47,920 bases of DNA from Alphaproteobacteria bacterium (GTDB taxonomy: Bacteria; Pseudomonadota; Alphaproteobacteria; Rhizobiales; Rhizobiaceae), in assembly GCA_024280375.1 (NCBI GenBank), contig JAJRQF010000104.1, forward strand, positions 1 to 47,920, given 5' to 3'. Position 1 is the stretch's first letter. The number at the start of each line of letters is the position of its first letter. Below the pieces are notes generated by a model, which worked only from the letters and a program-made list of their open reading frames with translations, had not been told where the DNA came from and ran no database searches. Shown piece by piece: positions 1-7,098 of the stretch. The position numbers were made by a program, and so were the translations under genes.

Positions 1-192
1 GCCGTCGTTGCAGCGGAGCGTCTTTTTCAGTCTGTTGCGTTAAAAAGAAAGGGCGCGGTTATCCCCACGCCTCTATTCCCGCTGGCTCATACATTGAGAG
101 TGCCCTTTGAGTCAAGATATATTGGCTGGAATTTGGCAGAAGTTTGGCGTCCATATTCTGCAAATAATATATCCCTCATCAATCAGAGTTGA
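1..192 (+). CDS. Possible 3' end of a gene entering from the left edge
   Basis: Frame 1 is open from the first base to a TGA at 190-192, giving about 63 residues with no start codon needed inside the window. The reading contains ordinary-looking protein sequence (for example RYIGWNLAEVWRPY), but I recognise no family in it. An open run of this length can occur by chance, so this is only a candidate for the C-terminus of a truncated neighbour. The following 193-300 contains no gene that I can see and probably holds the promoter of the DUF1223 gene. Confidence 0.3.
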   Translation, partial: AVVAAERLFQSVALKRKGAVIPTPLFPLAHTLRVPFESRYIGWNLAEVWRPYSANNISLINQS

Positions 193-300
193 TTGGCGTG
201 ATTTATGCGCTTACAAAACTGTGATGAGGCTCACCGCATCGTGAGTAGCAGTTGAGATGGGAATTTAGTACATCCACGGCAACGAAAGAGATGTGTTATT

Positions 301-1071
301 ATGAAAAATTCAGTAATCAAAGTTCTTGGGTTGGCAGCTATTATGATGATGCCATTGGGCGGTCATATGATGAATGTGGCCAAGGCAGATGGTTATACGC
401 CTAAAGCGGTGGTGGAAATGTTCACCTCGCAGGGTTGTTCTTCATGCCCTCCGGCTGACAAAATTATGGCTGGCTATGCAAGTAACAAAGATATTTTGTC
501 GCTTTCCTGGCACGTGGATTACTGGAATTATCTTGGCTGGAAAGATACTTTTTCCAAGGCGCAATTCACCGATCGGCAACGGCGTTATGCCACCGGTTTG
601 AAGGAACGTCAGATTTATACACCGCAAGCTATCGTTAATGGCCGCGATCATACCGTTGGCTCGCGTAAGGGCAAGATTGATGGGATGATGAAAGGCTTTA
701 GCTCCGGTAGCAAAGGTCTGAGTGTGCCGATTTCAGTGAAAGTGACTAAGGATCAGATGCAGATCAGGGTTGCTGGCAGCGCATCGTTAAAAAATCACCC
801 GACACTTTATATGGTTTATTATAATCGTTCTGAAAAAGTGAAAATTGAACGCGGAGAAAATCGCGGCAAGACAATTGTCTATCATAACATCGTGCGCGAA
901 ACCCAGATGCTTGGCATGTTGAAGGCCGGTGCGATCTCGGTTGATCTGCCGCTTTCAGAAATTAAACGTGCGGGTTATGATTCGTGCGCCATCCTGCTGC
1001 AAGAAACAAATGCGGACGGAAGCCCCGGCGCTATAATTGGCGCGTCGGTGGTGGATAATTTAGGGGCTTGA
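301..1071 (+). CDS. Secreted DUF1223 thioredoxin-like protein
   Basis: The protein of 256 residues starts with a signal peptide (basic KNSVIK, hydrophobic core, likely cleavage after AKA at residue 29). It continues with the DUF1223 hallmark FTSQGCSSCPPADK, with the CxxC pair at Cys46 and Cys49. The family is predicted to have a thioredoxin-like fold and to be exported; its substrate is not known. The later segment with WHVDYWNYLGWKD and the TPQAIVNG loop also fits DUF1223, and the length is usual for the family. It appears to be a single-gene unit: the next 490 bp downstream are non-coding and rich in hairpins. A redox role in the periplasm is inference from the fold and the CxxC. Confidence 0.9.
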   Translation: MKNSVIKVLGLAAIMMMPLGGHMMNVAKADGYTPKAVVEMFTSQGCSSCPPADKIMAGYASNKDILSLSWHVDYWNYLGWKDTFSKAQFTDRQRRYATGLKERQIYTPQAIVNGRDHTVGSRKGKIDGMMKGFSSGSKGLSVPISVKVTKDQMQIRVAGSASLKNHPTLYMVYYNRSEKVKIERGENRGKTIVYHNIVRETQMLGMLKAGAISVDLPLSEIKRAGYDSCAILLQETNADGSPGAIIGASVVDNLGA

Positions 1072-1566
1072 TTTTTGTTTCTCTCAGCCTCCGGCTGAGC
1101 GACCGTTCGCGGGCTGGCAATTTGGCTTTATTGTCGTTCGCTTGCGCGAGCCTGCCCTCGGGCTTGACCCGACGGGCGCGCTTACTCGAATGCCAAATTA
1201 TTGCCCTGCCACGGAGGGGCATAATCTCGCTCACACCAGATGCGCTTTGCGCATCGGCTCCGCGAGGGCGCCAGAATGCTGGCGGCTCGCTCTTCGCTCG
1301 CCATACGGTAAACTTTTTTAAAGTTGGCGACTTAGCGTTTAATCCAATTATTCTAAACTCAACGTATTGCGAGTGCAGAGCGAGCCGCTGCTTATGCAGC
1401 GCACCTCGTAGGCCGCAGCGTTAGCTGCGAACAGCCGTGAGAGAATAATTCTTAATGGTTTAAATCTTGCGCATCGCTTATCTGATATTCATATTTTGCG
1501 CTTCACTTCGTTCAACGTGCAATATGAATTGATGCTCCACGTGCGATTTTAACTAGGGCCTAGGCC
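1072..1566. repeat. Hairpin-rich non-coding region
   Basis: No convincing gene lies in this 495-bp stretch. It holds at least five short perfect stem-loops: 1083-1099 (CTCAGC/GCTGAG), 1239-1255 (GATGCGC/GCGCATC), 1269-1284 (CGCCAG/CTGGCG), 1387-1400 (GCTGC/GCAGC) and 1414-1429 (CGCAGC/GCTGCG), plus the longer stem-loop at 1487-1529 listed separately. The first hairpin lies 12 bp after the DUF1223 stop codon and may end that transcript, although it has no T-run after it. Base composition is more GC-rich than in the flanking genes. The density of stems suggests stacked intergenic repeats or a structured RNA. Confidence 0.6.
1487..1529. repeat. Structured intergenic repeat, copy A
   Basis: The left arm is ATTCATATT, then a TT bulge, then GCGC. 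A 15-nt loop (1502-1516) follows, then GTGC and the right arm AATATGAAT. The copy at 32802-32840 has the same bulge, the same GCGC/GTGC inner stem and a 15-nt loop that also begins TTC and ends CAAC, but a different outer stem that still pairs (TCAAGTT/AACTTGA). Compensatory change in the outer stem indicates that the structure itself is conserved. Confidence 0.6.
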
Positions 1567-1569
1567 CTA
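1554..1569. repeat. Perfect 16-bp palindrome at the phaB stop codon
   Basis: TAGGGCCTAGGCCCTA reads the same on both strands. Its right end supplies the stop codon of the minus-strand reductase gene (TAG, 1567-1569). It has no loop, so it would extrude poorly as a hairpin, and a protein-binding site or chance are both possible. Confidence 0.5.
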
Positions 1570-2304
1570 ATACATATGCTGGCCGCCATTGATTGATATG
1601 GTTGAGCCGGTGACGAAATTACTGTCCTCGCGCACCAAAAACCATACCGCACGGGCGATTTCCAGCGGATCACCCAACCTGCCCACTGGAATGTTGGCAA
1701 CGATTTTTTCAAGCACGTTTTCTGGCACGGCTGCCACCATATCGGTTGCCACATAGCCCGGTGCCACCGCGTTGACCGTTATACCAAAACGCGCGCCTTC
1801 CTGCGCCATTGCTTTGGTCATGCCAATAACGCCGGCTTTAGCTGCGCAATAGTTGACCTGACCGTATTGGCCGCCCTGTCCATTGATGGAGGAAATATTG
1901 ACGATGCGGCCGAATTTCTGCTCCAGCATTGGTTCCCATACGGCCTTGCTCATCGAAAACACGGAAGAGAGGTTTGTCTGGATCACAGACATCCAGTTCT
2001 CATAACTCATGCGTTTCAAGGTGCCATCGCGGGTAATGCCGGCATTGTTAACCAGCACCGAAATTGCGCCATGTTCGGCGGATATTTCCCCGACGGCTTT
2101 TTGGCAGGCATCAAAGTCCGCCACATCCCATTGATAGGTTGGAATGCCGGTGTCGGCGGTGAAGGCTTTGGCTTTTTCCACGTTGCCGCCATAGCCGGCG
2201 ATTACATAGTAACCGCGGTCTTTCAGCAGTTCACAAATGCCTTTGCCGATACCCCTTGTTCCACCTGTTACAAGTGCAATACGGTTTGTGCCTTCTTCAT
2301 TCAT
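1567..2304 (-). CDS. phaB: Acetoacetyl-CoA reductase (PhaB-like SDR)
   Basis: This short-chain dehydrogenase of 245 residues is predicted to reduce acetoacetyl-CoA to (R)-3-hydroxybutyryl-CoA with NADPH, the second step of polyhydroxybutyrate synthesis. It shows the TGGTRGIGKG nucleotide-binding loop, NNAG, the catalytic Ser in NISSINGQGGQ, YCAAK (YxxxK) and the C-terminal INGGQHMY that is typical of PhaB. The start at 2304 is chosen because GGGAG lies 6 nt ahead of it; the in-frame ATG at 2310 directly abuts that ribosome site. It is divergent from the 3-hydroxybutyrate dehydrogenase gene across about 86 bp. No PHB synthase or beta-ketothiolase phaA is adjacent. A general 3-oxoacyl reductase is the alternative, but the C-terminus favours PhaB. 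Confidence 0.88.
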   Translation of the reverse strand: MNEEGTNRIALVTGGTRGIGKGICELLKDRGYYVIAGYGGNVEKAKAFTADTGIPTYQWDVADFDACQKAVGEISAEHGAISVLVNNAGITRDGTLKRMSYENWMSVIQTNLSSVFSMSKAVWEPMLEQKFGRIVNISSINGQGGQYGQVNYCAAKAGVIGMTKAMAQEGARFGITVNAVAPGYVATDMVAAVPENVLEKIVANIPVGRLGDPLEIARAVWFLVREDSNFVTGSTISINGGQHMY

Positions 2305-2390
2305 GATCATCTCCCATTCGCGGTTACAAAATTTTCTGGTTTGATATAGTTATTTTTAAAATCAGTTCCATCATTACTTGTGAGGTTAGA

Positions 2391-3173
2391 ATGCTCAAGG
2401 GAAAATCTGCAATTATTACGGGATCAACCAGCGGCATTGGTCGTGGTATCGCAACCATGCTTGCGCGTGAGGGTGCAGATGTGATGATCAACGGGTTTGG
2501 CGATAAGGCCGAAATTGAGGCGTTGAGGCAGGAGCTTGCCAAACTTTGCGGCGGCACATGCCTTTATTCCCCTGCCGATATGATGAAACCTGCCGAAATT
2601 AAAGACATGGTCGATCAGGCGGAAAGTGCCTTTGGCAGCGTTGATATTGTTGTTAATAATGCGGGCATTCAATTTGTTGCGCCGATTGAGGAATTTCCGG
2701 TTGATAAATGGGATGCAATCATCGCGATTAACATGAATGCCGCGTTCCATACCATCCGTCACACACTTTCTGGCATGAAAGCGCGCGGCTGGGGGCGGAT
2801 TATCAATCTTGCCTCGGCCCATTCGCTGGTGGCTTCGCCTTACAAATCGGCCTATGTGACCGCAAAGCATGGGCTTGTCGGTATGACCAAGACGGTGGCG
2901 CTGGAATGTGCGCAGGATGGAGTGACGGTGAACGCAATTTCGCCGGGCTATGTGATGACCCCGCTGGTGGCGGGTCAAATACCTGATACGGCGCGCGCGC
3001 GAGGCATATCAGAGGAAGATGTCATTCAAAATGTCATGCTGGCCAGGCAACCGACCAAGCGTTTTATCTCTATTGAAGAGGTTGCCGACACGGCAAAATT
3101 TCTGTGCTCCAGTGCCGCAAATTCAATAACCGGTGCTAATATTTCCATTGATGGCGGCTGGACTGCGGCATAA
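2391..3173 (+). CDS. bdhA: 3-hydroxybutyrate dehydrogenase (BdhA-like SDR)
   Basis: At 260 residues this SDR is predicted to oxidise (R)-3-hydroxybutyrate to acetoacetate with NAD+. Evidence is the TGSTSGIGRG cofactor loop, NNAGIQFVAPIEEFP (close to the signature of bacterial 3-hydroxybutyrate dehydrogenases), the catalytic Ser in LASAHS, YVTAK (YxxxK) and the C-terminal SIDGGWTAA. The family length is about 255-262. It is transcribed away from the PhaB-like gene, so PHB synthesis and 3-hydroxybutyrate use share one intergenic control region. The acetoacetate produced could be thiolysed after CoA activation, and the carnitine genes further right feed the same pool. Confidence 0.9.
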   Translation: MLKGKSAIITGSTSGIGRGIATMLAREGADVMINGFGDKAEIEALRQELAKLCGGTCLYSPADMMKPAEIKDMVDQAESAFGSVDIVVNNAGIQFVAPIEEFPVDKWDAIIAINMNAAFHTIRHTLSGMKARGWGRIINLASAHSLVASPYKSAYVTAKHGLVGMTKTVALECAQDGVTVNAISPGYVMTPLVAGQIPDTARARGISEEDVIQNVMLARQPTKRFISIEEVADTAKFLCSSAANSITGANISIDGGWTAA

Positions 3174-3188
3174 GTTCTTATGTGGCTG

Positions 3189-3254
3189 TTCATTCGATCT
3201 TGATCTGCAAAGCTTAAGGTCGAAAAATTCTCTGCTCAGTGAGGATCGAATGAA
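3189..3254. repeat. 11-bp inverted repeat between convergent genes
   Basis: TTCATTCGATC (3189-3199) is matched perfectly by GATCGAATGAA (3244-3254) with a 44-nt spacer, between the ends of bdhA and the NTF2-fold gene. It could form a large stem-loop acting as a two-way terminator, but no T-run follows either arm. Confidence 0.45.
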
Positions 3255-3267
3255 TGCCATAAAATGC

Positions 3268-3609
3268 CTATCCGCCGAAGAATCCGGTGAATGATGAGAA
3301 CATTCCATCATCGGTTAGATTGGCAAAACTGGTTCCCTTCATCATTACTGAGCCGTCTGCGCTTAACATGTCCCAGTGGGCGAGCGTGAATTTATGGTGT
3401 TCAAATGCATCGGTAATTACGAACCGCCCACCTGGGATATCTTTTTGAAACTGTCCTATATGATCTGAAAATGCTGCTCTACCGGATATTGATACATTCG
3501 GGTCTGTATAAATTACATCCAGCGTTGCAACTTCAGCCAGACGTTCATCGCGATCATCTTTTGCCATAGACCAGAATTCTGCATACTGTTCCCATTTATT
3601 TTTAATCAT
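3268..3609 (-). CDS. SnoaL-like / NTF2-fold protein
   Basis: A protein of 113 residues with the pattern of the SnoaL-like or nuclear transport factor 2 fold: an N-terminal helix (WEQYAEFWS), a DPNVSISGRAAFSDHI segment and beta strands such as RFVITDAFEHHKFTLAHWDML. Members are small alpha+beta barrels that act as isomerases, cyclases or simple binding proteins, and the substrate cannot be read from sequence. The start ATG overlaps the stop codon of the TetR gene (positions 3606-3609, ATGA), so the two are translationally coupled and this protein is probably part of the response that the regulator controls. Confidence 0.75.
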   Translation of the reverse strand: MIKNKWEQYAEFWSMAKDDRDERLAEVATLDVIYTDPNVSISGRAAFSDHIGQFQKDIPGGRFVITDAFEHHKFTLAHWDMLSADGSVMMKGTSFANLTDDGMFSSFTGFFGG

Positions 3610-4205
3610 GTTGTTGTCCCTGTTAATTGATTGATTTCATCGTTGATAAGAGTGCACAATTGTTCTTTTGGGCGGCCAAATCGTACTAGCACCAATATTC
3701 CCTGGTAAAATGCCAGTAGTTTAGCTGCTGAATGGGTGTGCAGCCGGGCGGCTTGCGAACCTGCCAAAATATTTTGCCCGCGCAACAATCGATCGATAGC
3801 CGTTTGAAATCCCTTCTCGAGTATTTCAAATCCTTCTTTGATACCGGGTTGTGAACCAGAATTTATGGGTCCAAATTCCACAGCACTATTGGTCAACAGG
3901 CAGCCATGTGGTTGGTCGTCTGAATAATCCAACAAAGACAGAAAAAGAGAAAGGATGCCCTCTTCAGGCGGGTTGGATTCCAGATGTTCTTTTACGCGTT
4001 GGCGTACCACGACATTGTTATAGTGGTTAAGTACGCTGGAAAATATTGCATCTTTACCACCAAAACTGTTGTAGAGGCTGCCCGATGAGAGGCCGGTAGC
4101 ATGCTCCAGAGATTTGATTGTTGTTCCTGCATATCCATGCTGGCGGAACTCGCGCATTGCGCTGAGCAATACCATGTTGTTGTCAAATTCGGCATTTCTT
4201 GGCAT
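3606..4205 (-). CDS. TetR/AcrR family transcriptional regulator
   Basis: A repressor-type regulator of 199 residues. Its N-terminal helix-turn-helix shows the TetR pattern (LLSAMREFRQHGYAGTTIKSLEHATGLSSGSLYNSFGGKDAIFSSVL). The C-terminal part, with GCLLTNSAVEFG and the hydrophobic LLAFYQGILVLVRFG, resembles the ligand-binding half of TetR proteins with a TetR_C_11-like or AefR-like layout. The start at 4205 is chosen because GGAG (4211-4214) lies 5 nt ahead; an in-frame TTG at 4226 is unlikely and would lie inside the palindrome. It is followed by the overlapping NTF2-fold gene. It probably represses itself through the palindrome just upstream. Confidence 0.88.
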   Translation of the reverse strand: MPRNAEFDNNMVLLSAMREFRQHGYAGTTIKSLEHATGLSSGSLYNSFGGKDAIFSSVLNHYNNVVVRQRVKEHLESNPPEEGILSLFLSLLDYSDDQPHGCLLTNSAVEFGPINSGSQPGIKEGFEILEKGFQTAIDRLLRGQNILAGSQAARLHTHSAAKLLAFYQGILVLVRFGRPKEQLCTLINDEINQLTGTTT

Positions 4206-4222
4206 GCTGACTCCATTATAAA

Positions 4223-4258
4223 ACAATCATTTTAAAATAAGCGTTTTATAATGATTGT
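4223..4258. promoter_or_regulatory. Likely TetR operator, 15-bp arms
   Basis: The left arm 4223-4237 (ACAATCATTTTAAAA) and the right arm 4244-4258 (TTTTATAATGATTGT) are inverted copies with one mismatch in 15, separated by TAAGCG. The site lies 18 bp ahead of the TetR start codon, where a self-repressing operator would overlap the promoter. Confidence 0.7.
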
Positions 4259-4424
4259 CAAGGCTACTGTGTCGATGGTCCCTAATTTTGTAGGTTGGGG
4301 CCAAACTCCAATTATTTCGTTCTGTAAGTTTTGGGTTTTTGCGCGAATTATTTCCGACTGACTCAAGTTGAATTGATAGCCGTTTTTAATTCGCCACCGA
4401 TTGATTGGCCGCAATAAAAAGCAA

Positions 4425-4430
4425 TTGACA
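4425..4430 (+). promoter_or_regulatory. Possible -35 box of the cytochrome operon
   Basis: A perfect TTGACA lies 58 bp ahead of the cytochrome start codon. No good -10 hexamer occurs at the ideal spacing (TTACTT and TACTAA are the nearest), so the call is weak. The AT-rich stretch after it contains a short inverted repeat, TTAGT/ACTAA. Confidence 0.3.
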
Positions 4431-4487
4431 AAAATTAAGTTAGTGATTACTTACTAATTAATTGAGCAAAATAAACGGGGAATTTTT

Positions 4488-4964
4488 ATGAAAAAGACGT
4501 GTAAACTTTGTTGGGGTGTCAGTGTCCTATTGTTGGCTGGGATTCTGGCCATGGGCTATATGTTTGTTATTCGAGGTAATGTAACGGAGAGTGCTGATGG
4601 TCGTACCGCTATTATTCTTCAGCCTGGCGAACGTGACCTTGTATTAGCAGAAATGCGGGCCTTTCTTGAGGGTGTTCAGACAATCACCGAAGGTTTGGTG
4701 GAGGGTGATATGAATTCTGTTGCTGACGCTGCCAAGAAAATTGGCATGGCCAATGCCGCTGGTGTTCCGGTGACGCTGATGGCCAAACTGCCGCTTGAGT
4801 TCAAGACACTCGGCATGGCGACCCACAAAGCATTTGATGCGCTTTCACTAGAGGCGACGGATATGGGGGACGGGAAAAAGGTTCTGGCGCAAATGGCTGA
4901 AATATTGAACAATTGTACAACTTGTCATTCAACCTATCGGCTTGAATCTGCGAGCAAAAAATAG
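4488..4964 (+). CDS. Class II c-type cytochrome (c'/c556-like), membrane-anchored or secreted
   Basis: A protein of 158 residues with an N-terminal hydrophobic segment (about residues 10-28) that is either a signal peptide or an anchor. A single haem motif CTTCH (Cys143, Cys146, His147) lies close to the C-terminus, where class II cytochromes carry it. The region between is helical, as expected for a four-helix bundle, and Met in VLAEMRAFL could be the sixth ligand as in c556. It would carry electrons in the periplasm; the partner is unknown. The next gene starts 15 bp later on the same strand, so the two form an operon. The CKLC near the N-terminus lacks the His of a haem site. Confidence 0.8.
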   Translation: MKKTCKLCWGVSVLLLAGILAMGYMFVIRGNVTESADGRTAIILQPGERDLVLAEMRAFLEGVQTITEGLVEGDMNSVADAAKKIGMANAAGVPVTLMAKLPLEFKTLGMATHKAFDALSLEATDMGDGKKVLAQMAEILNNCTTCHSTYRLESASKK

Positions 4965-4979
4965 AGAGCCGGTTATATT

Positions 4980-5378
4980 ATGGCATCTGAAAACCATAGG
5001 CCCAAACTTGCAATTTTAGCAGGAGTTGTCGCCATTGTATTTGGCGCGGCAACCCTGTTTTCAGGTGGCGCAGTTGTATTGATCGATGGGCCGGCCAGGG
5101 CGGCGGCGGGGAATTATATTCCCTTTGTCGTGTGGTTCAATTTCCTTGCCGGTTTTTTCTATATAATCGCCGGTATTGGTCTGTTGCTTTGGAAAAAATG
5201 GGCCGTTCATCTTTCCGCATTGATTGCGCTCTCTACAATTCTGGTCTTCGCATTATTGGGCATCTATATCGTGCAAGGGAATGCATACGAAATGCGAACA
5301 GTTGCCGCGATGGTTCTCCGCAGTACAATCTGGAGCATTATTGCACTCTACAGCTGGAAGGCCTGGAAAGCGGCTTGA
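4980..5378 (+). CDS. Small integral membrane protein, four predicted helices
   Basis: A protein of 132 residues with four hydrophobic segments at about residues 10-34, 46-68, 74-96 and 108-127. It has no motif that I recognise; the helix pattern resembles small DoxX-like or uncharacterised integral membrane proteins. It follows the class II cytochrome gene by 15 bp and is closed by a clear terminator, so the pair is a two-gene unit. A role in docking or supporting the cytochrome is inference from position only. Confidence 0.7.
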   Translation: MASENHRPKLAILAGVVAIVFGAATLFSGGAVVLIDGPARAAAGNYIPFVVWFNFLAGFFYIIAGIGLLLWKKWAVHLSALIALSTILVFALLGIYIVQGNAYEMRTVAAMVLRSTIWSIIALYSWKAWKAA

Positions 5379-5390
5379 ATGGATTGATTA

Positions 5391-5413
5391 AAGGCGGGCA
5401 ATACCCGCCTTTT
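5391..5413 (+). terminator. Intrinsic terminator of the cytochrome operon
   Basis: AAGGCGGG (5391-5398) pairs with CCCGCCTT (5404-5411) around a 5-nt loop and runs into TTTT, 13 bp after the membrane-protein stop codon. Confidence 0.85.
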
Positions 5414-5438
5414 GGAATTTGAGTTTTTTTGCAAACTG

Positions 5439-5606
5439 CTAGAAATATATTGCACCGACGGCTTTGCGTTTTAGTTCTTCGCGGGTGTATCCGGCAGAAT
5501 GGATGGCCTTGTCGCCAAGGTTGAGCAGTGTTGAATAGACAAGTTTATTAGCCTGTCTTTGACGTCCTTCGATCACGCTGCGACCAAATTTTCTAAAAAC
5601 TGACAT
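5439..5606 (-). CDS. Small DUF1127-like protein
   Basis: A basic protein of 55 residues, MSVFRKFGRSVIEGRQRQANK at its head, then LLNLGDKAIHSAGYTREELKRKA, which follows the DUF1127 pattern (a helix, then a conserved L..L.D..L...G..R.E). Such small proteins are abundant in alphaproteobacteria; some act in phosphate or carbon metabolism and RNA turnover. The start at 5606 is preceded by GGAAGGA 7 nt upstream, whereas the ATG at 5645 has no such site. The ribosome site lies in a short stem (TCCTT/AAGGA), which might limit translation. Assignment to DUF1127 is by eye. Confidence 0.65.
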   Translation of the reverse strand: MSVFRKFGRSVIEGRQRQANKLVYSTLLNLGDKAIHSAGYTREELKRKAVGAIYF

Positions 5607-5744
5607 TGAATGTTCCTTCCGAAGGATGATTAGAAATTCATGCAACGGAGATAGGTCAGGGCAAGGCGAGGCACAATGTCTGCTAAATCAGACCACCCAT
5701 GCGCACGGTGCAAAGCTTGCAGTTTTGGTATTAAGGTCTTGGGG

Positions 5745-6950
5745 TTAAACCCGCTCCATGGCAATGGCGATACCCTGGCCCACACCAATGCACATGGTTG
5801 AAAGCGCCAGTTTGCCACCGGTTTCAATTAGTTCAAGAGCGGCAGTGCCGGTAATACGTGCGCCAGACATGCCAAGCGGATGGCCAAGCGCAATCGCGCC
5901 GCCATTGGGGTTTACATGATCTGCATCATCGGCAATGCCCAATTGACGCAAGGTTGCGAGCCCTTGTGCTGCAAAGGCTTCGTTTAATTCAATCACGTCA
6001 AAATCTTTAAGTGAAAGACCCAGCCGTTTGCATAATTTTAGGCTGGCGGGGGCGGGACCGATACCCATAATACGCGGGGGGACGCCAGTGGTTGCGCCAC
6101 CCAAAATGCGAGCAACCGGTGTGAGGCCGTGGCGATTGGCAGCCTCTTCGCTGGCAATTATCAGCGCGGCCGCGCCATCATTGACGCCAGATGCATTGCC
6201 CGCAGTTACGCTGCCGCCTTCGCGGAAGGGTGCGCGCAATTTTGCCAGTGATTCAAGGTTTGCATCGGCCCTTGGATGTTCGTCTGTTGATACAATCAAC
6301 GGGTCTTTTCGGCGGCGCTCAATAGAAATTTCGACGATCTCTTTGGCAAGCCTGCCTGACTTTTGCGCAACGGCGGCTTTTTGTTGCGAGCGATAGGCAA
6401 AGGCATCCTGATCTTCGCGCGAAATATTGTAGTCCTCGGCAACATTTTCGGCAGTTTCAGGCATGGAATCCACCCCGTACTGGGCCTTCATGAGCGGGTT
6501 GATAAAGCGCCAGCCGATGGTTGTGTCATAAACCGCATTGGCGCGGGAGAAGGCTTGCTCAGCCTTTGGCATGACGAAAGGCGCGCGCGACATGCTCTCC
6601 ACCCCGCCAGCGATTGCCATGTCAATTTCACCGGCCTTAATGGCGCGCGCGGCGGTGAAAACCGCATCCAAGCCAGAGCCGCAAAGCCGGTTTAGAGTGA
6701 CAGCTGGCACATCAGTGGGTAGCCCTGCCAAAAGTGCCGACATGCGCGCCACATTGCGGTTGTCCTCACCGGCCTGATTGGCGCAGCCATAATAAACTTC
6801 GTCCAATTGCTGCCAGTCTACATCCGGGTTTCTTTCCATCAGAGCTTTAATCGGGGCGGCGCCCAAATCGTCCGCACGCATGGTGGAAAGGCTGCCGCCA
6901 AAGCGGCCGATTGGAGTGCGAATATAATCGCAAATATAGGCTTCAGTCAT
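5745..6950 (-). CDS. pcaF: 3-oxoadipyl-CoA / acetyl-CoA thiolase (PcaF-like)
   Basis: A thiolase of 401 residues with all catalytic features: nucleophile Cys90 in NRLCGSGLDAV, His357 in GHPLGMSGAR and Cys387 in STMCIGVGQG. The segment YGCANQAGEDNRNVARMSALLAGLP is the hallmark of 3-oxoadipyl-CoA thiolases, which split 3-oxoadipyl-CoA into succinyl-CoA and acetyl-CoA at the end of the beta-ketoadipate pathway. No other pca or paa gene is in the window, so it could also serve as a general acetyl-CoA acetyltransferase, for instance with the PhaB/BdhA pair 3-5 kb away. It stands alone, divergent from the hydroxypyruvate isomerase-like gene. Confidence 0.85.
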   Translation of the reverse strand: MTEAYICDYIRTPIGRFGGSLSTMRADDLGAAPIKALMERNPDVDWQQLDEVYYGCANQAGEDNRNVARMSALLAGLPTDVPAVTLNRLCGSGLDAVFTAARAIKAGEIDMAIAGGVESMSRAPFVMPKAEQAFSRANAVYDTTIGWRFINPLMKAQYGVDSMPETAENVAEDYNISREDQDAFAYRSQQKAAVAQKSGRLAKEIVEISIERRRKDPLIVSTDEHPRADANLESLAKLRAPFREGGSVTAGNASGVNDGAAALIIASEEAANRHGLTPVARILGGATTGVPPRIMGIGPAPASLKLCKRLGLSLKDFDVIELNEAFAAQGLATLRQLGIADDADHVNPNGGAIALGHPLGMSGARITGTAALELIETGGKLALSTMCIGVGQGIAIAMERV

Positions 6951-7098
6951 TATCGGCTTTCTTCAGTTCAATAGCGCAGGATTTTTGCTTATCATTTTTT
7001 ATTGACGCTTGACCAGTGCGGCAAAATTTTCATGCTTTGGAAAACGAAAATGTTGCTGTATTTGTAAATTAGACCCCGGCCTGCCTGAAAGGTGTTGC

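Noticed and set aside
1068-1424. Open frame of 118 codons on the plus strand after the DUF1223 gene
   Set aside because: It runs through five hairpins, is rich in Arg, Ser and Cys without any motif, and starts inside the stop region of the gene before; it looks like an accident of GC-rich repeats.
2424-2978. Long open frame of 184 codons antisense to bdhA
   Set aside because: Mirror frame of a strong SDR gene; it is His- and Arg-rich, as expected from reverse-frame reading.
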